Below are positions 25,067-33,456 of a DNA stretch of 38,342 bases, piece after piece. Location: NCBI GenBank assembly GCA_913061335.1, contig CAJXTP010000002.1:1-38342 (forward strand), written 5' to 3'. The notes under the pieces are model-generated. The model was not told where the DNA came from. It made no database searches and was given only the letters and a program-made list of their open reading frames with translations. The DNA is from an uncultured Loktanella sp. (GTDB lineage: Bacteria > Pseudomonadota > Alphaproteobacteria > Rhodobacterales > Rhodobacteraceae). Both the position numbers and the translations under genes were made by a program. How positions within the stretch are numbered: position 1 is the first letter of the stretch; each line of letters opens with the position of its first letter.

Positions 25067-25072
25067 CGCGCC

Positions 25073-25726
25073 ATGTGTGGACGTATGGCCTTCACTTTGC
25101 CCCATGAAGCGATGGCCCAAATGTTTGATGCGACCGCGTCCAACGACCTGCCAGATGTGCCCAACTATAACGTCTGCCCGACCACCCAAGTCGGGGTCGT
25201 GACATCATCGCAAGGGCTGCGCCGCCTGCGCCCGATGCGCTGGGGATTTATCCCTAAATGGTACCAAAAACCAGGCGGCGGGCCGCTGTTAATCAATGCA
25301 CGATCGGAAACAATTGCTGAAAAGCCAGCCTTTCGCGATGCATGCCGGACCCGTCGTTGTTTGGTCGCAGTTTCTGGTTTTTATGAATGGGAACGGGGGG
25401 ATAACGCCAAACCCTTGCCGTGGTACGTGACCCGCACAGACGCACAGCCAATGGTTTTTGGCGGCATTTGGCAGCAATGGGACGACCAGAATACTTTTGC
25501 CATCGTCACCACAGATGCCAATGATGCGATGGCCAAAATCCACCACCGGCTGCCGGTGATATTGACGCCAGATCAATGGGCGCTTTGGCTCGGTGAACGG
25601 GGCAAGGGGGCGGCTGCGTTGATGACCAGCGCGCCAGAAGATGCCCTTTGTTTTCAACGTGTTGGCTTGAGTGTGAATTCGAACAGGGCAACGGGTCCGG
25701 CCCTCATTGAGCCGATTTCGATCTGA
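25073..25726 (+). CDS. SOS response-associated peptidase (YedK/HMCES, SRAP)
   Basis: 217 residues. It shields abasic sites in single-stranded DNA by forming a covalent thiazolidine link through Cys2. MCGRMAF gives Cys2 directly after the initiator Met, as required. NARSETIAEKPAFRDA (Asn75) , SGFYEWE (catalytic Glu105) and KIHHRLPVIL (active-site His) complete the set. All key residues are present, so it should be active. It stands alone between the kinase gene and tRNA-Gly. No LexA-type box is visible, so SOS control is doubtful despite the name. Confidence 0.95.
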   Translation: MCGRMAFTLPHEAMAQMFDATASNDLPDVPNYNVCPTTQVGVVTSSQGLRRLRPMRWGFIPKWYQKPGGGPLLINARSETIAEKPAFRDACRTRRCLVAVSGFYEWERGDNAKPLPWYVTRTDAQPMVFGGIWQQWDDQNTFAIVTTDANDAMAKIHHRLPVILTPDQWALWLGERGKGAAALMTSAPEDALCFQRVGLSVNSNRATGPALIEPISI

Positions 25727-25835
25727 TAACAGTTTGATCTCGCGCATCGCCGCGGTCGTAAACCTACGTTTGGGCTCAGTCGCTAAAAAATTGCCAATTG
25801 AGCCGCCTTTTGGTGGGTAAATGCGCTAAATGGGG

Positions 25836-25865
25836 TTGCATGCCCTGCCTCCATCGCCATATAGA
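25836..25865 (+). promoter_or_regulatory. Promoter of tRNA-Gly
   Basis: TTGCAT (25836-25841), 18 bases, TATAGA (25860-25865), ten bases before the mature tRNA 5' end. Spacing and sequence fit a sigma-70 promoter. Confidence 0.6.
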
Positions 25866-25875
25866 AAAAGCGCAC

Positions 25876-25949
25876 GCGGGCGTTGTGTAATGGTAAGACC
25901 TCAGTTTTCCAAACTGAAGACACGGGTTCGATTCCCGTCGCCCGCTCCA
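25876..25949 (+). tRNA. tRNA-Gly (TCC)
   Basis: Cloverleaf seen by eye: acceptor GCGGGCG/CGCCCGC, anticodon stem TCAGT/ACTGA around TTTCCAA (anticodon TCC), and T-arm CGGGTTCGATTCCCG. The CCA end is encoded (25947-25949). Decodes GGA/GGG. Confidence 0.96.
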
Positions 25950-25998
25950 ATCCTTTCCGTGTGTGCAAACTATGATGCCACGCAAAAGGAATGCCTCT

Positions 25999-27792
25999 AT
26001 GTCAGACGCCGAAAGCTATGCCGCCGATAAACGTGAACCATCCAAAAAGGTTGGCGCGGTGGGCCAGCTTTTGCCGTTTGTAAAACCTTATAAAGGCATG
26101 GTGCTTTTGGCGTTGATTGCGCTGACGTTTACCGCGCTGATTTCGCTGGTGATGCCGCTGGCTGTCCGTCAAATCGTTGATAACTTTGATATTGCCGAAA
26201 ATACCCTGCTGGACCGTTACTTTGCGATGGCATTCGTTGTGGCCGCTCTTTTGGCTGTCGGCACCGCGTTGCGTTACTATCTCGTGACGCGGCTGGGCGA
26301 ACGCATCGTCGCGGATATCCGGGTCGCAGTCTTCGACAAAATGATCGGCATGTCGCCTGCGTTTTTTGAACGTGTGATGACCGGTGAAGTGCTTAGCCGG
26401 ATCACAACAGACACCACGCTTATCCTGTCCGTGATTGGGTCGTCGGTGTCGATTGCACTGCGCAACGTGCTGATCCTGTTTGGTGGCATCGGCCTAATGC
26501 TGTGGACGTCGGTAAAGATGACGGGCCTTGTTTTATGGCCGATCCCTGTCGTGTTGATCCCCGTGGTTTTGTTGGGCCGCCGTGTCCGCAAGCTTAGCCG
26601 CGAAAATCAGGATTGGATCGCCGTATCATCCGGCGATGCATCGGAACAATTGCTGTCCGCCCAAACTGTGCAAGCGTTTACCCATGAAAATCTGTCGCGC
26701 GCCAAATTCCGCGGCGTGACCGAGAAAAGCTTTGTCGCAGCCAAGCGCCGGATCGCAACCCGTGCTGTGATGACCGCTATCGTGATCTTTATCGCATTTT
26801 CCGCCGTTGTTGGCTTCCTTTGGATGGGGGCCGCCGACGTGCGTGACGGCACCATTAGCATCGGCGAACTGGTCCAATTTATGATCTACACGATCATGGT
26901 TGCGGGCGCGCTGGGCGCGTTGACTGAAATTTGGGGCGAATTACAACGTGCTGCAGGTGCGACTGAGCGGTTGGTGGAGCTGCTGAACGCCGAGGACGCC
27001 GTGAGCGATCCAGCGTCGCCGGTGGCCGTACCTGATACACAAGCTGCTGAAATCACTTTTGAAAATGTGACCTTCGCCTATCCAGGGCGGCCAAGTATTT
27101 CGGCCTTGGATGAAATTTCTCTAACCGTGAAGCCGGGTGAAAGCATCGCCTTGGTTGGCCCGTCTGGCGCAGGTAAATCTACGGTTATTCAGCTGCTTCA
27201 GCGGTTCTATGACCCGCAGCAGGGATCGATCAAAATTGATGGTGTTGATCTGCGTGATATGGCGCGGATGGACTTTCGCAAACATGTTGCACTTGTCCCG
27301 CAAGACCCAGTGATCTTTGCCGATACGGCGCGCGAAAACATTCGGTTCGGTCGCCCTGATGCGTCGGACGCGGAGGTTGAAACCGCAGCCCGTGCCGCCG
27401 CTGCGCATGATTTCCTGACGGCACTGCCTGACGGGTACGACAGCGATGTTGGCGAACGTGGTGTGATGCTGTCGGGTGGGCAAAAACAACGGATCGCGAT
27501 TGCACGTGCGATTTTGCGCGACGCGCCAATTTTGTTGCTAGACGAGGCGACAAGCGCGCTGGATGCCGAAAGCGAATTGGCTGTGCAAACCGCCGTCGAA
27601 GACCTTGCGCGGACCCGCACGACAATTATCGTCGCACACCGCCTTGCAACCGTGAAACAGGCCGACCGAATTGTCGTGTTTGATCAGGGGCGGATCGTCG
27701 CAATGGGAACTCATGATGACCTCGTGGCCGAGGGCGGACTTTATGCGCGACTGGCCAGATTGCAGTTCACCAGTGGTGAAACCGCGCAATAA
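25999..27792 (+). CDS. ABC exporter (fused membrane and ATPase domains)
   Basis: 597 residues from MSDAESYAADKREPSKK, chosen because AAAAGGA lies eight bases upstream. Residues ~35-320 are a six-helix type IV exporter domain (YKGMVLLALIALTFTALISLVMPL ... VGFLWMGAADVRDGTISIGELVQFMIYTIMVAGALGAL). The ATPase follows: Walker A VGPSGAGKST, Q-loop VPQDPVIF, signature LSGGQKQRIAIARA, Walker B ILLLDEATSALD and H-loop VAHR. All catalytic motifs are intact, so it should work as a homodimer that exports lipids, drugs or similar substrates. MsbA-like proteins are the nearest named relatives; the substrate is unknown. Confidence 0.92.
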   Translation: MSDAESYAADKREPSKKVGAVGQLLPFVKPYKGMVLLALIALTFTALISLVMPLAVRQIVDNFDIAENTLLDRYFAMAFVVAALLAVGTALRYYLVTRLGERIVADIRVAVFDKMIGMSPAFFERVMTGEVLSRITTDTTLILSVIGSSVSIALRNVLILFGGIGLMLWTSVKMTGLVLWPIPVVLIPVVLLGRRVRKLSRENQDWIAVSSGDASEQLLSAQTVQAFTHENLSRAKFRGVTEKSFVAAKRRIATRAVMTAIVIFIAFSAVVGFLWMGAADVRDGTISIGELVQFMIYTIMVAGALGALTEIWGELQRAAGATERLVELLNAEDAVSDPASPVAVPDTQAAEITFENVTFAYPGRPSISALDEISLTVKPGESIALVGPSGAGKSTVIQLLQRFYDPQQGSIKIDGVDLRDMARMDFRKHVALVPQDPVIFADTARENIRFGRPDASDAEVETAARAAAAHDFLTALPDGYDSDVGERGVMLSGGQKQRIAIARAILRDAPILLLDEATSALDAESELAVQTAVEDLARTRTTIIVAHRLATVKQADRIVVFDQGRIVAMGTHDDLVAEGGLYARLARLQFTSGETAQ

Positions 27793-27856
27793 TCGCGGAT
27801 TTCGTAGCGTCAGACTTGCCTATTCGCGATAAATTCCACAGTCTAACCCCAACATA

Positions 27857-27881
27857 TTTCACATGACGAATTACTGTGAAA
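27857..27881. promoter_or_regulatory. Inverted repeat upstream of acyl-CoA synthetase
   Basis: TTTCACA (27857-27863) and TGTGAAA (27875-27881) form a 7-bp dyad with 11 bases between, ending nine bases before the GGGGAGGAG ribosome site. It could be an operator or a leader hairpin. Confidence 0.35.
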
Positions 27882-27904
27882 AACCAACAGGGGAGGAGAT
27901 TGGT

Positions 27905-29836
27905 ATGACTTACGCGTCTGTCGTCGATCGCGATGCGATTGAGAACGAAATGGTATGGGGTGATCGTGATCTACCCGTAACAACCTATGGGTTGCTGAGC
28001 CAAACAGCCGGAAAATTTCCAACTCGCAACGCAGTTTCATACCAGATGATGTCGGGTCCAACCGACAAATGCGAGACCTTTTCGTGGTCTGAGCTGAAAG
28101 ACAAAACCACGCAAGTTGCAAACATGCTGCGTGAATTGGGCATCGGCGAAACCGATGTTGTCGCCTATCTGTTGCCGAACGCGAATGAAACTGTTTTGAC
28201 GTATCTTGGTGGTCAGGTCGCGGGCATTGTGAACCCAATCAATCCGCTGTTGGACCCTGAGCAAATTGCGTCGATCCTGCGTGAAACAAACGCGAAGGTG
28301 CTTGTCACATTGCGTGCTTTCCCAAAGACGGATGTGTCGCAAAAGGCTGCTGAGGCCGTGGCTTTGGCGCCTAACGTGCAAACTGTTCTTGAGGTTGATT
28401 TGCATCGTTATTTGACCGGTATCAAAAAGTTAATCGTCCCGCTGATCCGTCCCAAAACCGTTGTGACCCACAAAGCCAACGTGTTGAATTTCAACGCTGA
28501 GATGGACCGTCAATCGACGACGCTTGCGTTTGAGGACAGCACTGTTGACCGCGTCGCTGCTTATTTCCACACAGGCGGCACGACGGGCATGCCCAAAGTC
28601 GCACAGCATAAATACTCTGGCATCGTTTATAATGCTTGGCTTGGTGCCCGCCTGTTGTTCACCGAAAAAGACGTGCAGATTTGCCCGCTGCCAATGTTCC
28701 ACGTGTTCGCGGCTATTGTATCGCTGGGTGCTTCGCTGGGATCTGGTGCGCACGTCGTGTTCCCAACCCCGCAAGGTTACCGCGGTGAAGGCGTGTTCGA
28801 TAATTTTTGGAAGCTGATTGAGCGGCACAAAGTCACGTTTATGATCACTGTTCCAACTGCGCTGTCTGCGTTGATGCAGCGTAAAGTGGACGCCGACATC
28901 TCCACCTTGCGGATTGCATTTTGTGGATCGGCCCCATTACCACTAGAGCTTTACCGTCGGTTTGAAGAGGCTGTGAACGCTGAAAAGGGGCCAAATGACG
29001 TTAAGCTGTCGATCTGCGAAGGTTACGGCCTGACCGAAGCCACCTGTCTGGTATCGATCAACCCACCTGACGGGGAAAAACGTGTGGGTTCCATCGGTAT
29101 TCCGTTCCCCTATACCGATGTGCGCATCGTGAACGTTGCGACCCAACTAGATTGCGGATCTGATGAAGTTGGCGAGATTTGCGTGGCGTCGCCCGGTGTC
29201 TACGACGGCAAAACCTACACCGAGACTGCGAAAAACGCCGATTTGTTTTATCCGGGTGAAAATAGCCCGCTCGGCAAATCGGTGCAGTATTTGCGCACCG
29301 GCGACCTGGGCCGGATTGATGCGGAGGGCTATTTGTGGATCACAGGCCGTGCCAAAGACCTGATCATTCGCGGTGGTCACAACATTGATCCAGCTGAAAT
29401 TGAGGAAGCGTTGGCAGGCCATGAAGCTGTTGCCTTTGCGGGCGCAATTGGCCAGCCAGATGCGCATGCAGGCGAAATTCCTTGTGTGTATGTTGAGCTG
29501 GTTGACGGTGCCACGGTGACCGAAGCAGAGCTGATGGCTTATGCAAAGGAGAATATCCACGAACGCGCTGCCCATCCTAAGCATTTGGAAATAATGGATG
29601 AATTGCCAAAGACCGCAGTTGGTAAAATCTTTAAGCCCGACCTGCGCAAACGTGCGATTACCCGTATCTTTAACGCAGCCCTTGCCAATGCTGGCATCGC
29701 CGCAGAAGTCGGATCAGTTGCAGAAGATAAGAAACGTGGACTGGTGGCTCATTTGATCAAGACTGGAACCGTGGATGCTGCGGGCGTGACCAAGGCGCTT
29801 GGGGCCTATACGAACCCATGGGATTTGGCAGAGTAA
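27905..29836 (+). CDS. Acyl-CoA synthetase (AMP-forming), long form
   Basis: 643 residues from MTYASVVDRDAIENEMVWG. The very strong RBS GGGGAGGAG (27890-27898) selects 27905. ANL motifs: FHTGGTTGMPKVAQHKY (P-loop with the GGTTG variant, about residue 220), EGYGLTEATC near 385, YLRTGDLGRIDAEGYLWITGRAKDLIIRGGHNIDPAEIEEAL (ATP-binding Asp, hinge, C-domain), and LPKTAVGKIFKPDLRK with the catalytic Lys near 580. About 60 C-terminal residues beyond the usual end (LIKTGTVDAAGVTKALGAY) are specific to this subfamily. It differs clearly from the 541-residue synthetase at 5.4 kb, so the acids used should differ. It is monocistronic, with a terminator behind. Confidence 0.88.
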   Translation: MTYASVVDRDAIENEMVWGDRDLPVTTYGLLSQTAGKFPTRNAVSYQMMSGPTDKCETFSWSELKDKTTQVANMLRELGIGETDVVAYLLPNANETVLTYLGGQVAGIVNPINPLLDPEQIASILRETNAKVLVTLRAFPKTDVSQKAAEAVALAPNVQTVLEVDLHRYLTGIKKLIVPLIRPKTVVTHKANVLNFNAEMDRQSTTLAFEDSTVDRVAAYFHTGGTTGMPKVAQHKYSGIVYNAWLGARLLFTEKDVQICPLPMFHVFAAIVSLGASLGSGAHVVFPTPQGYRGEGVFDNFWKLIERHKVTFMITVPTALSALMQRKVDADISTLRIAFCGSAPLPLELYRRFEEAVNAEKGPNDVKLSICEGYGLTEATCLVSINPPDGEKRVGSIGIPFPYTDVRIVNVATQLDCGSDEVGEICVASPGVYDGKTYTETAKNADLFYPGENSPLGKSVQYLRTGDLGRIDAEGYLWITGRAKDLIIRGGHNIDPAEIEEALAGHEAVAFAGAIGQPDAHAGEIPCVYVELVDGATVTEAELMAYAKENIHERAAHPKHLEIMDELPKTAVGKIFKPDLRKRAITRIFNAALANAGIAAEVGSVAEDKKRGLVAHLIKTGTVDAAGVTKALGAYTNPWDLAE

Positions 29837-29845
29837 TCTGAAACG

Positions 29846-29872
29846 AGGGGCGGTATCGCGCTGCCCCTTTTT
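29846..29872 (+). terminator. Intrinsic terminator
   Basis: AGGGGC (29846-29851) pairs with GCCCCT (29863-29868), followed by a T-run to 29872, just behind the acyl-CoA synthetase stop. Confidence 0.85.
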
Positions 29873-30098
29873 CGTCCGCAATGATGATATGCCGATGACA
29901 CGTGCAGCCATGCAATTTTAGATCGAGCCGCGGCCAGAATTGGCGTATCTACAAACAAGTTGATCGCAGATTTCGCGCTACCTAACCCTTGGCATCGTCT
30001 CCATGGCGCTTGCCCTTGCCTGAGGAACAACAGAACTGAGGTGCCCGTAGATTTGTAGACGGTTTGCTTGGTATTTTTGGAACCAATGAGAGACGGAT

Positions 30099-30368
30099 AT
30101 GAACAAGGGAATTGGGTTTACGGATGCGTTCAAACAGGGCGCTGTGGCACAAGTTGTTGAGCGTAGTTATGCGGTCAGCGAGGTGGTCACGCGGCTGGGG
30201 ATCAACACCAAATCGTTTTGCGCTTGGGCGTCGCAATTTGCGAAGTCGCCGGGCGTCAGGGTGGAGACGTCTGAGATCAAGCGCCTGAAGCGGGAACTGG
30301 CGCGGGTCACCGAGGAGCGCAATATCTTAAAAAAGGCGACCGCATACTTCGCGCGAGAGTCTCAGTGA
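30099..30368 (+). CDS. IS3-family transposase OrfA
   Basis: 89 residues. A helix-turn-helix start (FTDAFKQGAVAQVVERSYAVSEVVTRLGINTKSFCAWASQF) recognises the IS ends. A leucine-zipper helix (EIKRLKRELARVTEERNILKKATAYFARES) is typical of IS3 OrfA. Length and composition look complete. Because orfB is destroyed, the protein could at most act as a DNA-binding inhibitor of related elements. Confidence 0.9.
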   Translation: MNKGIGFTDAFKQGAVAQVVERSYAVSEVVTRLGINTKSFCAWASQFAKSPGVRVETSEIKRLKRELARVTEERNILKKATAYFARESQ

Positions 30369-30761
30369 GATATGCGTTTATCGAGACTCACCGCTTTGAG
30401 TTTTCGGTACGCTCATTATGCCGTATGCTGATGGCTTATTTCAGCGGGTTTTATACGTGGCTGAGGTGACCGTTAAACTTGCGTGCGCAAGAGGACGCCC
30501 GCCAAACTGACCTGATCCAGCAAGCATGGACCAAAAGCGGAAAGTTCATGGTTATCGCAAGCGGCACCCCTCTCATGGTTTGCAGACAAACCACTGCCGC
30601 GCGATATCACCTACATCAAAACGCATGAGGGCTGGTCATATCTGGCCGCCGTAATTGACCTGTTCTCACGACGCATTGCCGGGTGGTCCATGCAAGCGCG
30701 CATGACGACAGACCTCGCCTTGCAGGCCCTGCTCAGTGCAGTTTGGCGGCGCAAGCCGTGA
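30365..30761 (+). pseudogene. IS3-family transposase OrfB, disrupted
   Basis: From GTG 30365 the frame reads VRYAFIETHRFEFSVRSLCR up to an in-frame TGA (30467). The same frame resumes ([20 protein letters not shown]), then loses a base after TKSGK. A segment is then deleted, and another frame gives [20 protein letters not shown] and [20 protein letters not shown], part of the DDE catalytic core, ending at WRRKP and a stop. The rest of the DDE domain is missing. One stop, one frameshift and at least one internal deletion make this dead. Confidence 0.88.
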
Positions 30762-31165
30762 TCCAGTCCCCTCTCGGGACATTGCTGCGCAATACCCTGC
30801 CGGGCAGTGGATCAAGGCTCTCAGTAAGCTATCATTCGCAAACAAGCGATGGCGAAGCGAGCATCTTGCCAGTAAAAGTATTGCCCAAGTATCCGCTCAG
30901 GTCATCGGAAGAGACGAGGGCGACCGTATATAATTATCAACGTTGATAGGTTGCGCAGCCCGCTGAACGCATTTCCGAAGGCATCCTGGAATTGAAAGAA
31001 CCTAAGAACAAATTGCAGGGTCTCTCTTCGATGGGCATAAAGTATTGTAAAGACAAATGTGCCTTCCGTCCTAGTCCACTACGGATCCGGCAAGTGTTGA
31101 ATTGGGTCAGGAAAAGCTAGTGCGTCGATGTTGAGAGGTTTTTTTACTTGAAAATCAGTGTTTTA
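30762..31165. other. Gene-poor stretch, probably remnant DNA
   Basis: I find no supportable gene here. A VDQGSQ-like string near 30811 may be a last scrap of the transposase. A frame without a start codon (about 30950-31120, ending VLNWVRKS) is open for 56 codons and matches nothing I know. The stretch looks like decayed mobile DNA between the IS and tRNA-Thr. Confidence 0.5.
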
Positions 31166-31240
31166 TGGTGCTGCTAGGGAGAATTGAACTCCCGACCTCG
31201 TCATTACCAATGACGCGCTCTACCACTGAGCTACAGCAGC
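31166..31240 (-). tRNA. tRNA-Thr (GGT)
   Basis: On the minus strand: acceptor GCTGCTG/TAGCAGC (one G-T pair), D-arm GCTCAGTGGTAGAGC, anticodon loop TTGGTAA within CGTCA/TGACG (anticodon GGT), and T-arm GGGAGTTCAATTCTCCC. CCA is encoded (31166-31168). Decodes ACC/ACT. Confidence 0.95.
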
Positions 31241-31270
31241 CTATAAAACTAAGGGCGTTAGAGCATATGC

Positions 31271-31309
31271 CCTACTAATACCCTACTAATAATTTTCGCA
31301 TCCTACTAA
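31271..31309. repeat. Three direct CCTACTAA repeats
   Basis: CCTACTAA occurs at 31271-31278, 31282-31289 and 31302-31309, spaced 11 and 20 bases (about one and two helical turns). The copies lie between the intact tRNA-Thr and its truncated copy. Helically phased short repeats beside a tRNA resemble arm-type binding sites of a tyrosine recombinase. Confidence 0.65.
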
Positions 31310-31340
31310 CTCGTTTTTGAAGCACATCAATTTGGAATGG

Positions 31341-31386
31341 ACCGACCCATTACCAGTGACGCGCTTTACCACTGAGCTACCGCAGC
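31341..31386 (-). pseudogene. Truncated tRNA-Thr copy
   Basis: The minus strand from 31386 reads GCTGCGGTAGCTCAGTGGTA and continues through a GGT anticodon loop (CACTGGTAAT), near-identical to the 5' half of the intact tRNA-Thr. The anticodon stem's 3' strand is shortened and the T-arm and acceptor 3' strand are decayed. It cannot fold as a tRNA. It may be a scar of recombination or integration at a tRNA-Thr locus. Confidence 0.8.
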
Positions 31387-31472
31387 ATCCTCGCGGGTCG
31401 AATTAGCCGTATTCGACAATTGGTGCAAGCCCTCACTGGACGGTTTTTGCATAGCTTGGTAACAGGGACATT

Positions 31473-31622
31473 ATGGATAATAAGAGCCCTATCAAAAAAC
31501 AGCGTTCTGAGGCCGAAATCCGCGCGGATCGGCTGAAGGTATCGTTGAAAGCAAATATGGCCAAACGCAAGGCGCAGACCCGTGCACGGGCCGTTGGTAA
31601 AGATAAAGAAATGAAAGAGTAG
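31473..31622 (+). CDS. Small basic protein upstream of murA
   Basis: 49 residues, below the track's cut-off: MDNKSPIKKQRSEAEIRADR, then LKVSLKANMAKRKAQTRARA and VGKDKEMKE. It is highly charged, probably helical and strongly basic. AGGGA precedes the ATG, and the stop lies six bases before murA, which argues for a real, co-transcribed gene. I believe the same small gene precedes murA in other Rhodobacteraceae, but no function is known to me. Nucleic-acid binding is possible given the charge. Confidence 0.72.
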   Translation: MDNKSPIKKQRSEAEIRADRLKVSLKANMAKRKAQTRARAVGKDKEMKE

Positions 31623-31628
31623 GCAGGC

Positions 31629-32900
31629 ATGGATTCGATCGTAGTTAAAGGTGGCCGTGAGTTGAACGGCAAAATCCATATCGCGGGGGCAAAGAACGCT
31701 GCTCTTGCGCTGATGCCCGCCACGCTGTTGTCAGAAGAGCCGCTGACGCTGACCAATGCGCCGCGCTTGTCTGATATTAAGACAATGACTGAGCTGCTAG
31801 AATCGCTCGGTTCCGAAATATCGTCGCTTCAGGACGGCAAAGTGCAAGTCATGTCGACCCATGGCCGGATCAACACCACCGCCGATTATGACATCGTGCG
31901 CAAAATGCGGGCGTCTAACCTTGTGCTGGGCCCACTTTTGGCCCGCGAAGGCAATGCGATTGTGTCCTTGCCTGGTGGCTGTGCGATTGGTGCCCGTCCG
32001 ATGGATATTCACACGGATGGCTTGGAAAAGATGGGCGCGTCAATCGAGCTTAACGACGGGTATCTGCATGCGAAGGCTGCTGGTGGCCGCCTTAAGGGCG
32101 CTGTCATCGATTTTCCGTTTGCGTCCGTTGGCGCAACCGAAAACATCATGATGGCCGCCACTTTGGCCAAGGGCACGACAGTCATCAGCAACGCCGCTCG
32201 CGAGCCAGAGATTGTTGATTTGGCGACTTGTCTGCGCGCAATGGGCGCCCAGATCGATGGTGACGGCACATCGCGCATCGAAATTCAGGGTGTTGACCGC
32301 CTTGGTGGTGCAACGCACCCCGTTGTCACTGACCGGATTGAGCTAGGCACATATATGCTGGCCCCCGTGTTCACAGGTGGTGAAATTGAATGCATCGGTG
32401 GCCGCATGCATTTGGTCGAAAACTTTGCTGCGAAACTCGATGCTGCGGGCATTGATGTGTCCGAAACTAAGGACGGCCTGAAGGTCAAACGCCGTGGCGA
32501 TCGCCCGCGCGCTGTAAACGTCAAAACAGAGCCGTTCCCAGGGTTTCCAACTGATTTGCAAGCACAGATGATGGCGATGCTTTGCTTTGCCGAGGGTACG
32601 TCTGTTCTGGAAGAAACGATCTTTGAGAATCGTTTCATGCATGCGCCCGAATTGGTCCGCATGGGTGCCAAAATTGATGTGTCTGGCAACACCGCGACCG
32701 TCACTGGTGTCGATAAGATGAAGGGTGCGCCTGTTATGGCCACCGATCTGCGCGCATCTGTGTCGCTTATCCTTGCGGGTCTTGCGTCTGAGGGCGAGAC
32801 AATCGTGAACCGCGTCTATCACCTTGATCGCGGCTATGAACATGTTGAGGAAAAGTTAAGCGCTGTCGGTGCACAAATTGAACGGATATCGAGCAAATGA
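31629..32900 (+). CDS. murA: UDP-N-acetylglucosamine 1-carboxyvinyltransferase
   Basis: First committed step of peptidoglycan synthesis: moves enolpyruvate from PEP to UDP-GlcNAc. 423 residues. [27 protein letters not shown] at the start, [15 protein letters not shown] with the catalytic Cys near 118 (the fosfomycin target, so fosfomycin-sensitive in form), PDxQ-like [15 protein letters not shown] near 300, and [17 protein letters not shown] near 378 are in place. The repeated alpha/beta units of the fold are complete. The DUF2948 gene overlaps its end by 4 bases. Confidence 0.97.
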   Translation: MDSIVVKGGRELNGKIHIAGAKNAALALMPATLLSEEPLTLTNAPRLSDIKTMTELLESLGSEISSLQDGKVQVMSTHGRINTTADYDIVRKMRASNLVLGPLLAREGNAIVSLPGGCAIGARPMDIHTDGLEKMGASIELNDGYLHAKAAGGRLKGAVIDFPFASVGATENIMMAATLAKGTTVISNAAREPEIVDLATCLRAMGAQIDGDGTSRIEIQGVDRLGGATHPVVTDRIELGTYMLAPVFTGGEIECIGGRMHLVENFAAKLDAAGIDVSETKDGLKVKRRGDRPRAVNVKTEPFPGFPTDLQAQMMAMLCFAEGTSVLEETIFENRFMHAPELVRMGAKIDVSGNTATVTGVDKMKGAPVMATDLRASVSLILAGLASEGETIVNRVYHLDRGYEHVEEKLSAVGAQIERISSK

Positions 32901-33373
32901 GCGATGCAAAGTTTGAAGATGGTGGTGACCGACCGCTCCGCTTGAAGGCGCTTGATGTTGATGATCTGGCCGTGATGTCATCGTTGAGCCAAGATGCGGT
33001 TTTCCCCGCGTCCGAAATGCGATGGGACCGTAAGGCCCGTCGCTTTGCGTTGTTGCTGAACCGGTTCCGTTGGGAAGATGCCCCAAACGCCAAAATCGGC
33101 AAACGCAGCGTTGAGCGAGTGCAGGCAGTCCTATCCATTGAGGACGTCATGTCGGTCAAATCCCAAGGGGTGCAGGCTGGCGATGCGGATATGATCATGT
33201 CGCTGCTGTCGGTTTCGTTTGAACCATCAACGGATGGCATGGGCCGTGTGTTGTTGACCTTATCGGGTGACGGCGCCATTGCGATTGAAGTCGAAGCGCT
33301 GGAAATCATGCTGGCCGATGTCACCCGTCCTTATATTGCGCCGTCCAAATCCGTGCCCCAACACGGCGATTGA
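32897..33373 (+). CDS. DUF2948 family protein
   Basis: 158 residues. [40 protein letters not shown] and [28 protein letters not shown] match the DUF2948 family of alphaproteobacteria. No enzyme motif, signal peptide or membrane helix is present. Its place between murA and hisD, with a 4-base overlap with murA, is typical. The function is unknown. Confidence 0.88.
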   Translation: MSDAKFEDGGDRPLRLKALDVDDLAVMSSLSQDAVFPASEMRWDRKARRFALLLNRFRWEDAPNAKIGKRSVERVQAVLSIEDVMSVKSQGVQAGDADMIMSLLSVSFEPSTDGMGRVLLTLSGDGAIAIEVEALEIMLADVTRPYIAPSKSVPQHGD

Positions 33374-33456
33374 TCGGCGCAGTTGCAGGGCTTTTGCATC
33401 ATCTCCAATTGAAGCACCGGTCGCCCCCGCGTATGTCGGGGAAAAGGAGACGCCTC

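Larger units (their letters stand above)
30037..30761 (+). mobile_element. Decayed IS3-family insertion sequence
   Basis: An intact orfA and a broken orfB stand in the overlapping -1 arrangement of IS3 elements. The slippery A6G (30329-30335) used for programmed frameshifting is still present. The left end may be at TGAGGTGCCCGTAG (30037). No matching CACCTCA right end is found downstream, so that terminus is lost. The element can no longer move by itself. Confidence 0.8.

Noticed and set aside
25030-25072. LexA (SOS) box upstream of the SRAP gene
   Set aside because: No GAAC or GTTC direct repeat with 7-base spacing is present.
30683-30946. 87-aa ORF in the IS remnant
   Set aside because: Crosses the broken orfB frame and has no homology I can recognise.
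30950-31120. 56-codon open frame ending VLNWVRKS
   Set aside because: No start codon or RBS and no recognisable family; noted only as part of the gene-poor stretch.
31271-31309. CCTACTAA repeats as a CRISPR array
   Set aside because: Units are only 8 bases, spacers 3 and 12 bases, three copies, and no cas genes.
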